Program-made: the position numbers and the translations under genes | In this document: piece after piece, positions 52,420 to 61,759 of the stretch | How the letters are laid out: each line of letters starts with the position of its first letter | How positions within the stretch are numbered: the first letter of the stretch is position 1 | Notes under the pieces: model-generated | What the model was told of the DNA's origin: nothing | What the model saw: the letters and a program-made list of their open reading frames with translations, nothing else | The model's database searches: none | From: a bacterium | Lineage (GTDB): Bacteria; Zhuqueibacterota; Zhuqueibacteria; Zhuqueibacterales; Geothermadaptataceae | Length of the DNA stretch: 64,000 nt | NCBI GenBank assembly: GCA_024275575.1 | Contig: JAJRYV010000101.1 | Location: forward strand, 1 to 64,000 | Direction: 5' to 3'

Positions 52420-53561
52420 TATTTTGCTCCTTCAGGATAAAGTACGTTTTTAACCATATCGTTGACGATCTCTCCGTCGCGGCAGATGCAGGCGCCTTTG
52501 GTGATTTCATCTTCAAAATCCAGCGAGGCGTCTTCTTTTGTGAAGGTGTTTTTGAAGAGATTGGTAATGTTTTTCGAGTACATCTGGCTGGCATGCACCG
52601 GAAGAGTCGCCGGTAAATTAAGTATGCCCATAATGGTGACACCGTGTTTTTCCACAGTTTTCCCGGCCTCGGTCAGTTCACAATTGCCGCCTTGTTCAGC
52701 AGCGAGATCCATGATAATCGAACCCTGTGGCATCAATTTCACCATCTCCTCGGTGATGAGCACCGGTGCCGCTTTGCCAAAAATTTGTGCAGTCGTGATA
52801 ACGACATCAATTCTCGGCAAGCGTGCTGCGATAGCTTCCTGCTCCTTTTTCAAAAATTCATCAGACTGGGCTTTGGCGTAGCCGCCTTCGGTTTCCGCAT
52901 CTTCCGGCATTTCCATTTCAACGAACATGGCACCGAGACTCTCAACCTGTTCCTTTACTGCAATGCGCGGGTCGAATGCTTCTACTTTTGCTCCCAGGCG
53001 TTTGGCTGTGGCAATGGCCTGCAATCCTGCAACACCGGCGCCGAGAATAAAAACGTTGGCCGGCGGAACCGTTCCGGCAGCCGTCATCAGCAGCGGGAAA
53101 AATTTGCCGAGATGTGCGGCCGCGAGCAAGACGGCTTTGTAGCCGGATACCGTCGCCATTGAACTCAACGAATCCATGCTTTGTGCCCGGGTGATGCGTG
53201 GAATAAATTCCATTGCAAAAGCGGTGACTTTCTTTTTGTTTAAAATGTCAAGAACCTCTTTTTGGTAAAAAGGCGCCATATAACCGATGTAGATACTGCC
53301 GTTTTTGAGTTGTCCGGCTTCATCTTTTGTCAATGGCTGAACCTTGATGGTCACATCCGATTCACCAAAAATCGTTTTGTTATCCTTTACACATTTGGCG
53401 CCTGCTTTTTCGTAAGCTTGGTCCGAAAATGAAGAACCCTCACCAGCACCGGCAGCAACACAGACTTCATGATTTTGCTTGGTGATCAAACCGACCATGG
53501 AAGGCACGAGTGCAACGCGTGTTTCTCCATCCAGGCTTTCTTTTGGAATACCGATTTTCAC
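52419..53561 (-). CDS. pntAA: NAD(P) transhydrogenase alpha subunit, NAD-binding part
   Basis: This 380-residue soluble subunit binds NAD(H). It resembles alanine dehydrogenase and shows the family start GIPKESLDGETRVAL, the cofactor loop FILGAGVAGLQAIATAKRLG and RAQSMDSLSSM. The apparent start is GTG at 53561, with a strong AGGAGGT 5 bases upstream. It is the first gene of the pntAA-pntAB-pntB operon, which should make NADPH at the expense of the proton gradient. Confidence 0.93.
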   Translation of the reverse strand: MKIGIPKESLDGETRVALVPSMVGLITKQNHEVCVAAGAGEGSSFSDQAYEKAGAKCVKDNKTIFGESDVTIKVQPLTKDEAGQLKNGSIYIGYMAPFYQKEVLDILNKKKVTAFAMEFIPRITRAQSMDSLSSMATVSGYKAVLLAAAHLGKFFPLLMTAAGTVPPANVFILGAGVAGLQAIATAKRLGAKVEAFDPRIAVKEQVESLGAMFVEMEMPEDAETEGGYAKAQSDEFLKKEQEAIAARLPRIDVVITTAQIFGKAAPVLITEEMVKLMPQGSIIMDLAAEQGGNCELTEAGKTVEKHGVTIMGILNLPATLPVHASQMYSKNITNLFKNTFTKEDASLDFEDEITKGACICRDGEIVNDMVKNVLYPEGAK

Positions 53562-53675
53562 TGATTACCTCCTAATGACTTCAACGAGAACTCATTCTGT
53601 TATCTGATTGAATTTATATGAATAATGACTTTATATTACTGCTTTTCGACGGTTTAAACACAATAATTACATATT

Positions 53676-54125
53676 TTATAGTCTTTTCATCATTGCTGTT
53701 GCCGATGCCGGACAGACAAAGGCAAGCTGAATCGATGATTTGACTGCTGCGGGAATATCATTTCGCGCAATCCTTGAGAATCCTTTGCTCTCGAAATAAG
53801 CGGGCACGCTTTCAGTAAGCAAATATAAGCTTGCCAAACCCAGCTCAACCGCGTATTGAAAAACCGTTTCGATGAGCGCATTGCTGATACCGCGGCCCTG
53901 CCATTCCTTTTTTACTGCAAGTGAGCGGAGCAGGGCATTCTGATCATAAATTTCCAGGGCGATGGAGCCCACCGGCTCAGCGTTTTTCCAGGCAAGAAAG
54001 CTGTGCTGCAGCCAGTCTGCGATGCCGTCGGGCGGCAAATCGACAGAATTCAACAAACGGGTGATCGCCTGCAGGTCTGCTGCTGCCGCTTTTTTGATCG
54101 TGATGCTGTCCTCTGTCCAGCTCAT
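53676..54125 (-). CDS. GNAT acetyltransferase, ArsN2-like
   Basis: This 149-residue GNAT-fold N-acetyltransferase has the acetyl-CoA-binding loop KKEWQGRGISNAL after LLRSLAV, and a C-terminus ending FVCPASATAMMKRL that closely matches the ArsN2 family. ArsN2 proteins are linked to arsenic resistance, with ArsN1 relatives acetylating organoarsenicals. No arsenic operon is adjacent, so the substrate is inferred. It lies alone between the transhydrogenase genes and a dehydrogenase gene. Confidence 0.7.
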   Translation of the reverse strand: MSWTEDSITIKKAAAADLQAITRLLNSVDLPPDGIADWLQHSFLAWKNAEPVGSIALEIYDQNALLRSLAVKKEWQGRGISNALIETVFQYAVELGLASLYLLTESVPAYFESKGFSRIARNDIPAAVKSSIQLAFVCPASATAMMKRL

Positions 54126-54160
54126 GTTTTACTCTGAATTTCAGTATTGAAAAAGGTTTT

Positions 54161-55111
54161 TCAAACCGTGGCTTTCGATTTTAAGTTTTCGATCATATCT
54201 GCGGTGATTTTTGCCAGATCGAATTGGTGTTGCCAGTTCCATTGTTGCCGCGCCAGCGAGTCGTCGATGGTACACGGCCATGAGTCGGCGATCCGTTGCC
54301 GGTAATCCGGTTTATAGCTGCAGGAAAATCCGGGGAAATGCTTGCAGATTTCCAGTTCTAGTTCCCTCGCCGAAAAAGAAATACCGGTGACGTTGTAGCT
54401 CGTCCGTACTTTAATCTGTTGTTTTTCAGCCCGCATGATGTCCAGAATCGATTTGATCGCATCGGCCATGTACATCATCGGCAGCGTGGTTTCCGGCGAG
54501 ACGAAGCAGGTATATTTTTCCTGCCGCAAAGCATAATAAAACATATCAACCGCATAATCTGTCGTGCCGCCGCCGGGAGGTGTGTCATAGCTGATAATGC
54601 CGGGGAAGCGGATACTGCGCACATCGATAGCAAATTTTTGATGATAATAATTGCACAGCAGTTCACCGGAAACTTTCGTGATGCCATAGATTGTCGTGGG
54701 GTCAAGAATCGTGTTTTGCGGGGTGTTTTCGCGTGGTGCTGAAAGACCAAAAACGGCGATTGAACTGGGCCAGAAAATTTTGAGATCAAATTCCTGTGCC
54801 AGTTCAAGAATATTTTTCAGGCTGGTCATGTTGACATGCCAGGCCAGATCAGGGTTGTTTTCTCCTTTGGCTGAAAGAATTCCGACAAGATGGAAAATAT
54901 TGGTAATTTCATATTTTTTAATCACCTGACGCAAGGCATCCTTGTCTGTTGCATCGCAAAGTTCGAAGAGACCATTTTCGCGCCATTGTCGTTTTTGCGG
55001 CGGCCGGATATCGAGCCCGACAACGTGGTCAACGCCCTCGTCGTGACGGAAAAGCTCGAACAGTTCCGAGCCGATCTGCCCATCGACGCCGGTGATGAGA
55101 ATTCGTTTCAT
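54161..55111 (-). CDS. SDR-type L-threonine dehydrogenase-like epimerase-family enzyme
   Basis: This 316-residue NAD-dependent protein of the extended SDR family has ILITGVDGQIGSEL at the N-terminus, WPSSIAVFG, the YGITK catalytic tyrosine-lysine and the RFPGIISYDTPPGGGTTDYA stretch typical of the SDR-type L-threonine 3-dehydrogenases. The ATG at 55111 is chosen as the family N-terminus, with only a weak ribosome-binding site. It would oxidise threonine to 2-amino-3-oxobutyrate. A nucleotide-sugar epimerase role is the main alternative. Confidence 0.8.
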   Translation of the reverse strand: MKRILITGVDGQIGSELFELFRHDEGVDHVVGLDIRPPQKRQWRENGLFELCDATDKDALRQVIKKYEITNIFHLVGILSAKGENNPDLAWHVNMTSLKNILELAQEFDLKIFWPSSIAVFGLSAPRENTPQNTILDPTTIYGITKVSGELLCNYYHQKFAIDVRSIRFPGIISYDTPPGGGTTDYAVDMFYYALRQEKYTCFVSPETTLPMMYMADAIKSILDIMRAEKQQIKVRTSYNVTGISFSARELELEICKHFPGFSCSYKPDYRQRIADSWPCTIDDSLARQQWNWQHQFDLAKITADMIENLKSKATV

Positions 55112-55200
55112 CTTTTTTTTAACCTCACCAGATAAATCACTTTTTCGCAGAACTGACGCCGCGTACATACAGGGATACAGTATTGCTGAGTTCAGCCATT

Positions 55201-55920
55201 TTAATGGATATAATGGCTGAACCCGATAAGACATAATCCCAGTACAAAAGTTACCAGCGTCGGAATGCGTTCCGATTTTACCGAGTGTACCTCGGGTAGC
55301 AAATCATCGGCAGCGACATGTAGAAATGTCCCGGCGGAAAAAGCGATCAACCAACCAATAATTGTTTCATTCAATTCTGCCACAAGAAAAAATGTAATCA
55401 GGCCGCCGACAGGTACGGCCAGGGTGAATAACACGAGTAGGAAAAGGATATTTTTTCTGCTGAATTTCTCATGCAGCAAAATACTGGTTAATGAAAATGA
55501 AGCCGGAAATTTATGCAATAAAATCGCCAGAAAAACGACCAGACTCAGTTGCGGGACAGCCAGACCCGTGCCGAGTACGAGGCCATCCGTCAAGCTGTGT
55601 ACGCCCAGGCCGATGAAAGCTGACCAGCCCAGTGTGTGATAATGACAGTCGCTGGCTTCACATATATGCACCATTATAAATTTTTCGATGATATAGAGCG
55701 AGAGAAATCCGAGAAGCAACGGTAATCCCAGGTTGTGACCTAAATAATCGGCCGCAAGCGGGATCATGTGGAGAAATGCCGCCGCCAACAGTACGCCGCC
55801 GCCGAAACTGATGAAGAGCCGGATTGTCGATTGTCGCCAATGAACCAGCAGAGGGATGGAACCCCCAATTAAGGAAATACAGATAATTAAAAGGATATAC
55901 GTTATCAAATGTGTATACAT
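55201..55920 (-). CDS. ZIP family divalent metal transporter
   Basis: This 239-residue inner-membrane protein has eight predicted helices of the ZIP family. The metal-site helices carry GVHSLTDGLVLG and LLHKFPASF, the conserved His-containing motifs. It probably brings zinc or iron into the cell. The start at 55920 is followed in the opposite direction by a long non-coding gap. Metal choice cannot be told from the sequence. Confidence 0.85.
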   Translation of the reverse strand: MYTHLITYILLIICISLIGGSIPLLVHWRQSTIRLFISFGGGVLLAAAFLHMIPLAADYLGHNLGLPLLLGFLSLYIIEKFIMVHICEASDCHYHTLGWSAFIGLGVHSLTDGLVLGTGLAVPQLSLVVFLAILLHKFPASFSLTSILLHEKFSRKNILFLLVLFTLAVPVGGLITFFLVAELNETIIGWLIAFSAGTFLHVAADDLLPEVHSVKSERIPTLVTFVLGLCLIGFSHYIH

Positions 55921-56343
55921 TAGACTTGTATTCTAATTCTTTTAAAAACAAGATGTTTATGCATTTATAAAATCCGCTGATTTATAGATTGAGTCGGGAA
56001 TATAAAAAAAAATACTACAGTTGCAAAGGTTTTTAAACAAAGGCTGCTTCCATCCAGTGTATCTCCTGTCATAAGTGGCAGATTATCAGAAGATTAACAG
56101 AAGATTAAATCGGGGTGTTTTTTTTGCCGTCACTTCACTACGATAACTGGAAGCGGCAATTCATGCAGACGGCTGATTCTTAGAAAATTCCGGCCTGACC
56201 GTTGCATTTTTGACAGATTGTTGTCGTTTATTTATCTTTGAAAAATGGGTTGCGTGTGATTTATTATTTTGCAGGACATGCATGGTTGATGTGGGTTATC
56301 TCCGGGCAGAAAACATCGCATTTTATATTTACAGGTTATTTTT
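55921..56343. other. Intergenic region between ZIP and MarR genes
   Basis: This 423-base AT-rich gap between divergently transcribed genes has no convincing reading frame. A near-direct repeat AGAAGATTAA occurs twice around 56087-56105. It should hold promoters for both neighbours, but no consensus can be called with confidence. Confidence 0.4.
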
Positions 56344-56781
56344 ATGAATCATCTCGATGCAAAATCGCGTGAGCTGCAGCGATTTTTAGATAAATTGAAC
56401 ACGAGTTTTAATTCCTGCGATAATCAGGTGCTCGAGGATTACAGCCATTTGTCGCGTCGGGAACTGAACATTATCACATATCTTGGGTTGCACGGCGCAC
56501 AACAAATGCGTGATCTGGCGCGGCAGCAAGTCATGCCCATGAGCACCCTCACCGGCGTAATGGACAGGTTACGAGAAAAATCAGCCATAACACGGCAGCG
56601 CTCTGCGAAGGATAAACGCATCATCAAAGTCCGCTTGACACCGGTTGGTGAAAATATTTTCAAAGCCGTGCAGCGCCGGCGCCTCCATTTGACGGAAAAT
56701 CTCATGCGCAGACTGAAATCTGAAGAACAGGATATTCTGCTATTGCTCTCGCGCAAAATGCGCAAAGATTTATCTGTCTGA
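56344..56781 (+). CDS. MarR family transcriptional regulator
   Basis: This 145-residue winged-helix regulator has a MarR-type core: LSRRELNIITYLG, the recognition helix region MSTLTGVMDRLREK and the wing RQRSAKDKRIIKVRLT. The upstream helix has a long charged N-terminus. Its ligand and targets are unknown; genes on either side are on the minus strand, so it may act on distant sites or the divergent ZIP gene. Confidence 0.85.
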   Translation: MNHLDAKSRELQRFLDKLNTSFNSCDNQVLEDYSHLSRRELNIITYLGLHGAQQMRDLARQQVMPMSTLTGVMDRLREKSAITRQRSAKDKRIIKVRLTPVGENIFKAVQRRRLHLTENLMRRLKSEEQDILLLLSRKMRKDLSV

Positions 56782-56793
56782 ATTTGGCAGTTT

Positions 56794-57585
56794 TTATTTC
56801 CCACCTGCCGCTTTCCCGCCGAACCAGATTTGCCGGGGAGAGCTTTTCGTAAATGCCGAACCTGTGTAATCGCCCAGCGTTCCTTTTGCAACCAGACCAT
56901 TGTCTTGCAACATTTTACCAAATATTTCCGCCCGGTAAAGGCGCACGGATTCAGTGTATTCCCGTGTTCCGGTAATGTCGGAAATCTCGATAATTTTTTC
57001 GACGCGATCCCCTGAAATAAAACGTTTTTCAATGACTTGTGCGTCGCCGTGCGGGCCGGTGATGCTGCGGATTGTTTTAGGAACGAGTGAAGCGATGAGA
57101 AAATCGGGGTTGGGCAGATCGATCCACCACCATGCCCCCGGCTTCAAAACTTGCGAAATATTTTGCAAAACGAGACGGTCTTCCTCAGCATTTTCAAAAT
57201 AACCGAATGAGGTGAACCACATGGTTACGCCGTCAAATTCTTCGCGATAGCACAGGTCGCGCATATCCCGCTTTTCTAACCTGACGGATAATTTCATTTT
57301 TTTGAATCGTTTTTTCGCCTGTCCCAACATCGTTTCAGACAGATCGACGCCAGTAACACGAGCACCCAATTGCGCGAACGCCTGTAAATGGCGTCCGTTG
57401 CCGCAGGCAATATCCAGAATGCACTGTCCGGCTGCAAACGGCACATGTTGTATCGCCATTTCGACGTGTTTTTGGGCTTCGGAGTCATCGCGATGGGAGT
57501 AGAGGAAGAGGTAATCGTCGCTGAATGCCTGCCGGAACCAATCCTGATCAGATTTTCGCCGCATTGATGGCGTTTCGGTTTTCAT
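56794..57585 (-). CDS. Class I SAM-dependent methyltransferase
   Basis: This 263-residue cytoplasmic methyltransferase has the AdoMet-binding motif LDIACGNGRHL, followed by VTGVDLSETML and a motif IV region with EFDGVTMWFTSFGYF. The C-terminal part is variable. It converges with the MarR gene 12 bases away. The substrate is unknown, and no neighbour points to one. Confidence 0.8.
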   Translation of the reverse strand: MKTETPSMRRKSDQDWFRQAFSDDYLFLYSHRDDSEAQKHVEMAIQHVPFAAGQCILDIACGNGRHLQAFAQLGARVTGVDLSETMLGQAKKRFKKMKLSVRLEKRDMRDLCYREEFDGVTMWFTSFGYFENAEEDRLVLQNISQVLKPGAWWWIDLPNPDFLIASLVPKTIRSITGPHGDAQVIEKRFISGDRVEKIIEISDITGTREYTESVRLYRAEIFGKMLQDNGLVAKGTLGDYTGSAFTKSSPRQIWFGGKAAGGK

Positions 57586-57809
57586 AAGCTATTTTCGACT
57601 TTGTATGAAAAAGGAGAGTCACGAAAAATAAACTGAAGTTTACATGAAGATAGATAAAGAATCAAGTAAATTGTTTGGCAGGAGCTGTTGGAAACGACAT
57701 GCAGATGCAAGCTCGCATGCGCCGGCCAATACTTAAAATCTCGCAGAATAGAATTCACCGGCAAGCACTGGAAGCAGAAAGTTGAGCGGCATAATACCGA
57801 TCAGGCAAA

Positions 57810-58151
57810 TCAGCCCAGATATTTTTCCGGAATGCGCCGGTTTAATTCTTCTTCGATGGACCAGTGTTTCGGCTGAGTGATGGATTCGAGCTCGTGCTCG
57901 ATGCGAGTGAAGTCGAGTGCGGCGAATTTACCGGCGCGTTTTTTCAGCTTTTCTTTTTGCACCCAGCAGAGCAGTTTGAGCTTGTAATGATTATCCAGAA
58001 TAAAATGGCCGCCATCCTCGTTTGCAGGCAGGGGCAGGGGATTGTCGATGCGTGAAATCAGGGAAGCCACGCCCTGACGCCGGACATGCAGTAACGCCGC
58101 CAGTTCCCCGATAGCAGCGGCCTGGTTTTGGCTTTTGGTCGCGAGAGACAT
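57810..58151 (-). CDS. Small hypothetical protein with HTH-like N-terminus
   Basis: This 113-residue protein of no recognised family has a predicted helix-turn-helix-like segment AAIGELAALLHVRRQGVAS near the N-terminus, then a basic region WVQKEKLKKRAGK. A purine-rich AAAAGGG lies before the ATG at 58151. It could be a small DNA-binding regulator. It is unlikely to be a shadow because no gene is opposite, but support is moderate. Confidence 0.55.
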   Translation of the reverse strand: MSLATKSQNQAAAIGELAALLHVRRQGVASLISRIDNPLPLPANEDGGHFILDNHYKLKLLCWVQKEKLKKRAGKFAALDFTRIEHELESITQPKHWSIEEELNRRIPEKYLG

Positions 58152-58428
58152 TTTTTACCCTTTCGTTTTGATTTTGATGTTCATTTCAGCCGGAATTAAA
58201 ATAAACAATTCTCCCTCAAAGGGAAGTTGTTTTAAAATCATTTCACAGCTTTTACGAATATTTGTTTTTAGACAAATATCCTTCGGTAGATCGCCAGCCC
58301 GTAAAAGGATTTTTTAAAGTTATGTTGCCTCCGTATTGCCTTTTTATCAGAAGATGATTACCTTTTATATCGATCAGGCCAGTTAAGCAGGACTGAAATT
58401 TTTTTCATATTCTAACCGCAAACTTTGC

Positions 58429-60540
58429 ATGGTCATTCAATCTATCGCATACAAATTTAAAGCGCAAGCGGAAACAGTAGTGCATGACCTGACAAAAGGC
58501 GCTATCGCGATTGAAACAACAGAGCCGGCGCATCTCCTGCAGCTTATGCAAAAGGTCATACCATGTTTTTTGAGTGACAGTTGGATAAAATCCGCCGATG
58601 CTGAATTTTTTCAAAAATTTGATACTTTTCGCATCGCTTTCAAGCTGAAAGCCGAGGAAAAGCCGCTGTTTTGTGATATCTTATCCGGGCAGTATAATGT
58701 TCACGTTGAAGATATCAGCGCTTTTTTATTGGCACCGGCACGCGAAGATTGCCGGATTTTATTTCTTGAACACCAGCAAATTCAGGAAATTATTCAGGCT
58801 ATCGTTATGCCTTATAATGTCAATTTCCCCGTTTTTTTCAAATTATTGCAAGCCGTTTTTAAGCAGAATAGTCATCATTCAAATCCGGGTTTGAAAAAAC
58901 TTCAGCAATCACTTTATCGTGAAAAAGATACTTTTTTGCTGCTTGCCACTCGTTTAAATGCCGTGGAACAGCAATGCGCCGCAACAAAACACAAGTTGCA
59001 ACAGCAGATCGATTTACGCGATCGTTATGAAAAAATTGATGAGACAAATCAACTATTGCAAGAAAAGATTTCGGCTATGAGTCGATCGCTGCGCACCTGC
59101 AAAAGCAAACTCAGAAAAATTAAGCAGCAAAAAAAACAGTTGGTTAAATTGGCTGAAATACAGAAACTATCTGCTGATCTGCACGCTGAAAAAGAGAAAA
59201 TGTCTGGAGAGAAAGAACGATTTGAAAAACGTGCGGCGCTGGAAAAGCAACAACAGTATTTTCAGGATGAAATAGCAAAAGATCAACAGATCATTTCGCG
59301 CCTGCAACGGGAAATCGCAGCGATTGGTGATTTGCCACTGCTCGAGCTTGAAATCGAAGACCGGGAAACGACGTACCGCGCTTTTATCGGGGAAGCGACC
59401 GCATGGCTGGATGCTGTGAAACCTGAACTTGCAAATCTGGAAATAAAGGGGAGAAAAATAAAGGAGCAGCAAACAGCTCTGCGAAATACGGCAAACCCGG
59501 ATACCGGTGAAATACAAAATCTGGAAATGGAATTGGAAGAATTGCGTCGGGCTTATGCAGAAAAAAAAGCCGAAGTCAAAAAAACAGCTGCGGAGCTCGT
59601 TAAGATCAAAAAGAAAGAAAATCAGCTTGAGTATCTGCGTCAGGAATTGAGTGAAAAACGCGAAATACTGGTGGACAAAAATACGCAAACCGACATAATA
59701 CAGCAACGCATTCAACAGTTATCCGATGAGTTGCAGGCTACAGAGAAGAAAATCGCCGCGATTGATCCCGTAGAATTCGACACAGCAGCCTTTGAGAGAA
59801 TTTGCGCTGATTTGCAGCAGGCTGATAAAATTCTAACTTTTTTGCGCCAGATTAAGCAGGAAAGCGAACTGGAATCGCAGTACCAAACCGAGTGTTGCAG
59901 CCTGGCGCAGGCGCTCGAAACAGCGCACGCGGAATGCGAAAAAAATTCCGTTGCGCTGCAAAGTATCGGTTATGATACGCAACAGTATATCGCCTGTGTC
60001 GATCAATTTGAACAGCAATCACGAATTGTGGACGAAATCTATCAAAAGCTCGAAGCGACGCGTTCGGCGCTTTTCATTGCGGAAAAAGCATATTGTTCAG
60101 CACGAGGACAAAGGGATTTGGCCGTCGGAGAAGGCGGTTCCGCCGAAGAAACGTGGGAAGACCATTTCAGATTTATCATCGATGACGCGCACCATTTCAT
60201 CAAATTGCTTTGGCGGCAAGCGGGGGGCGACAAAAAAACACCTTTGCTTCAGTTGGCGCTTGACAGGTGTGGCGACGTAACGTGGTGGGGAAAAATACCG
60301 CTGCCGCGCAAAAGACTGGCACAGCTCAGTTTGAGTTTTGCCTGCCGAAATTGGCTGCAGGAAAACGGTTTGCGAACACCGCAGTTTTTGTTCATCGATG
60401 ACAGTTTGGCAGCGGAAAATATAGCAGGGAAATTTCGCCATCGACCAATTTTACAGCATTTGCTGCATGAATATGAACAGGTATTTTGGGCATCGCCATC
60501 GCTTCCTGAAGAGAATCTGATCGTGGCAAGAATCTCCTGA
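58429..60540 (+). CDS. SMC/Rad50-like coiled-coil protein lacking a P-loop
   Basis: This 703-residue protein has a globular N-terminus (about 1-175), a long Gln/Glu/Lys-rich coiled coil (about 175-530) and a globular C-terminus. The C-terminus has SMC-type features: LPRKRLAQLSLSFACRNWL at about 625-643 where the ABC signature helix lies, and TPQFLFIDDSLA with D657 and D658 where Walker B lies. At the N-terminus, where SMC proteins have the P-loop, the sequence is GAIAIETTEPAHLLQLMQKV, without a GxxxxGKS. I infer a degenerate or partner-dependent SMC-like protein. No partner gene adjoins it. It may also be a fragment-type gene unique to this lineage. Confidence 0.6.
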   Translation: MVIQSIAYKFKAQAETVVHDLTKGAIAIETTEPAHLLQLMQKVIPCFLSDSWIKSADAEFFQKFDTFRIAFKLKAEEKPLFCDILSGQYNVHVEDISAFLLAPAREDCRILFLEHQQIQEIIQAIVMPYNVNFPVFFKLLQAVFKQNSHHSNPGLKKLQQSLYREKDTFLLLATRLNAVEQQCAATKHKLQQQIDLRDRYEKIDETNQLLQEKISAMSRSLRTCKSKLRKIKQQKKQLVKLAEIQKLSADLHAEKEKMSGEKERFEKRAALEKQQQYFQDEIAKDQQIISRLQREIAAIGDLPLLELEIEDRETTYRAFIGEATAWLDAVKPELANLEIKGRKIKEQQTALRNTANPDTGEIQNLEMELEELRRAYAEKKAEVKKTAAELVKIKKKENQLEYLRQELSEKREILVDKNTQTDIIQQRIQQLSDELQATEKKIAAIDPVEFDTAAFERICADLQQADKILTFLRQIKQESELESQYQTECCSLAQALETAHAECEKNSVALQSIGYDTQQYIACVDQFEQQSRIVDEIYQKLEATRSALFIAEKAYCSARGQRDLAVGEGGSAEETWEDHFRFIIDDAHHFIKLLWRQAGGDKKTPLLQLALDRCGDVTWWGKIPLPRKRLAQLSLSFACRNWLQENGLRTPQFLFIDDSLAAENIAGKFRHRPILQHLLHEYEQVFWASPSLPEENLIVARIS

Positions 60541-60618
60541 CGAATTTTGCATAATTCAGATTGTCTCACCTTTATTATTCTCGCTGAGCCCCAGTGGTGC
60601 AGAGAAAAAGTAACTGTT

Positions 60619-60761
60619 GAGCGTGTGCCAGAGAGGCCTTCCCTGAGCTTGCCGAAGCGATGTCCTGAGTTTATCGAAGGGGGCACGTTTCGGACAAGTG
60701 AGAAGATATCCCGCTTCGGCAAGCTCAGCGTCCATCTGATGCGCTGAACGAGATACTTTTT
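60619..60761. repeat. Dispersed repeat, copy A
   Basis: It has a 17-base perfect inverted repeat, CTGAGCTTGCCGAAGCG at 60643-60659 and its complement at 60712-60728, inside a segment that recurs at 62579-62700. Shared words include GCGTGTGC, CCCTGAGCTTGCCGA, TTTCGGACAAG, CCCGCTTCGGCAAG and GATAC. The layout suggests a small hairpin-forming mobile or REP-like element. Confidence 0.75.
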
Positions 60762-60853
60762 AAATTTGTGAGTAGTGCAGGCCAGGAATATCACTGCCGG
60801 CTGTCCAGGATTTTTTTGCACAAATGTTTTTCCGCCCCGGATAAATAATTCGT

Positions 60854-60981
60854 GTCCATCCGGAAATGCACTTTTTTTCGTCATTCCCGAATGATTTTAT
60901 CGGGAATCCACAACGTGTTGAGCTCGCCGAACGATGGATTCCGTCTAAAAGCATAACGGAATGACGCTCGCCCGGATGGAC
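60854..60981. repeat. MITE-like element with inverted ends
   Basis: GTCCATCCGG (60854-60863) and CCGGATGGAC (60972-60981) form perfect 10-base terminal inverted repeats. Inside is the common CGTCATTCCCGA / TCGGGAATCCA / GGATTCC / GGAATGACG pattern of dispersed genome repeats. A related left end, TTCGTGTCCACCCGGAAA, occurs near 38262 upstream of the mercury operon region, without a right end seen. Confidence 0.6.
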
Positions 60982-61010
60982 GCTGTTTAAAAACAGAATG
61001 AGGAAATAAC

Positions 61011-61697
61011 ATGGCGATTCGCCGTTTAAAAATAGAAAAAACTGCATATTACGCGCAGCAGGAACCGGAATACCCAAAAGATGATCCACCGGATTTGTTG
61101 ATTGCTTTGCACGGTTACGGCCAGCTCGCGGAAAAATTTTTGCAAACCTTTACGCCGTTGAAAAATCGCAATATTACCGTTGTTGCGCCACAAGCGTCGA
61201 ATCAATTTTATGTCAAATTAACCCCGAAAATAATCGGCTCGACATGGCTGACGCAATTCGAACGGGACCAGGCTATCGAAGATTTTTTAAACTACATGCA
61301 ACGTCTGTTTGCAAACCTGCAGAGTGAAATTTCTTTCAATCCTCAGGCGGTGTTTTTATTGGGTTTCAGCCAGGGTGTTTCCATGGCTTATCGTTTGCTG
61401 TGCGCAAAGCGGATTCCCGTAGCCGGTTTGGTCGCCTGCAGCGCCGATATTCCTGGTGACGTGCTGCAGCATCTGCCGGGACTGCGGCAAACACCTATTC
61501 TTATCACACACGGCAATGATGATTCCATTGTACCGCGAACAGCAGCCGAAGCTGCGCTGCGGGAACTGAGGAAACAGCAGTTCAATGTGGAAAAATACAG
61601 TTATCCCGGCGGGCATGTCATCCCGTCTTTTGTGGTGGAGAAGATTTTCAACTGGTGTAGTGTGCAAAAGCAGACGACGAATCTGCCCTCATTTTGA
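61011..61697 (+). CDS. Alpha/beta hydrolase, carboxylesterase/phospholipase family
   Basis: This 228-residue cytoplasmic serine hydrolase has the oxyanion-hole region IALHGYGQ, nucleophile elbow GFSQG, aspartate in THGNDDSIVP and histidine in PGGHVIP. This is the full triad of the phospholipase/carboxylesterase family. AGGAAATAAC precedes the ATG. It lies between two copies of a dispersed repeat. Esters of small alcohols or acyl groups are typical substrates; the natural one is unknown. Confidence 0.82.
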   Translation: MAIRRLKIEKTAYYAQQEPEYPKDDPPDLLIALHGYGQLAEKFLQTFTPLKNRNITVVAPQASNQFYVKLTPKIIGSTWLTQFERDQAIEDFLNYMQRLFANLQSEISFNPQAVFLLGFSQGVSMAYRLLCAKRIPVAGLVACSADIPGDVLQHLPGLRQTPILITHGNDDSIVPRTAAEAALRELRKQQFNVEKYSYPGGHVIPSFVVEKIFNWCSVQKQTTNLPSF

Positions 61698-61759
61698 ACC
61701 TTTTTATATGATTAAATTGCTAAACTAACGATTTGATCAAAAACAGAAGAGAGGATAAA

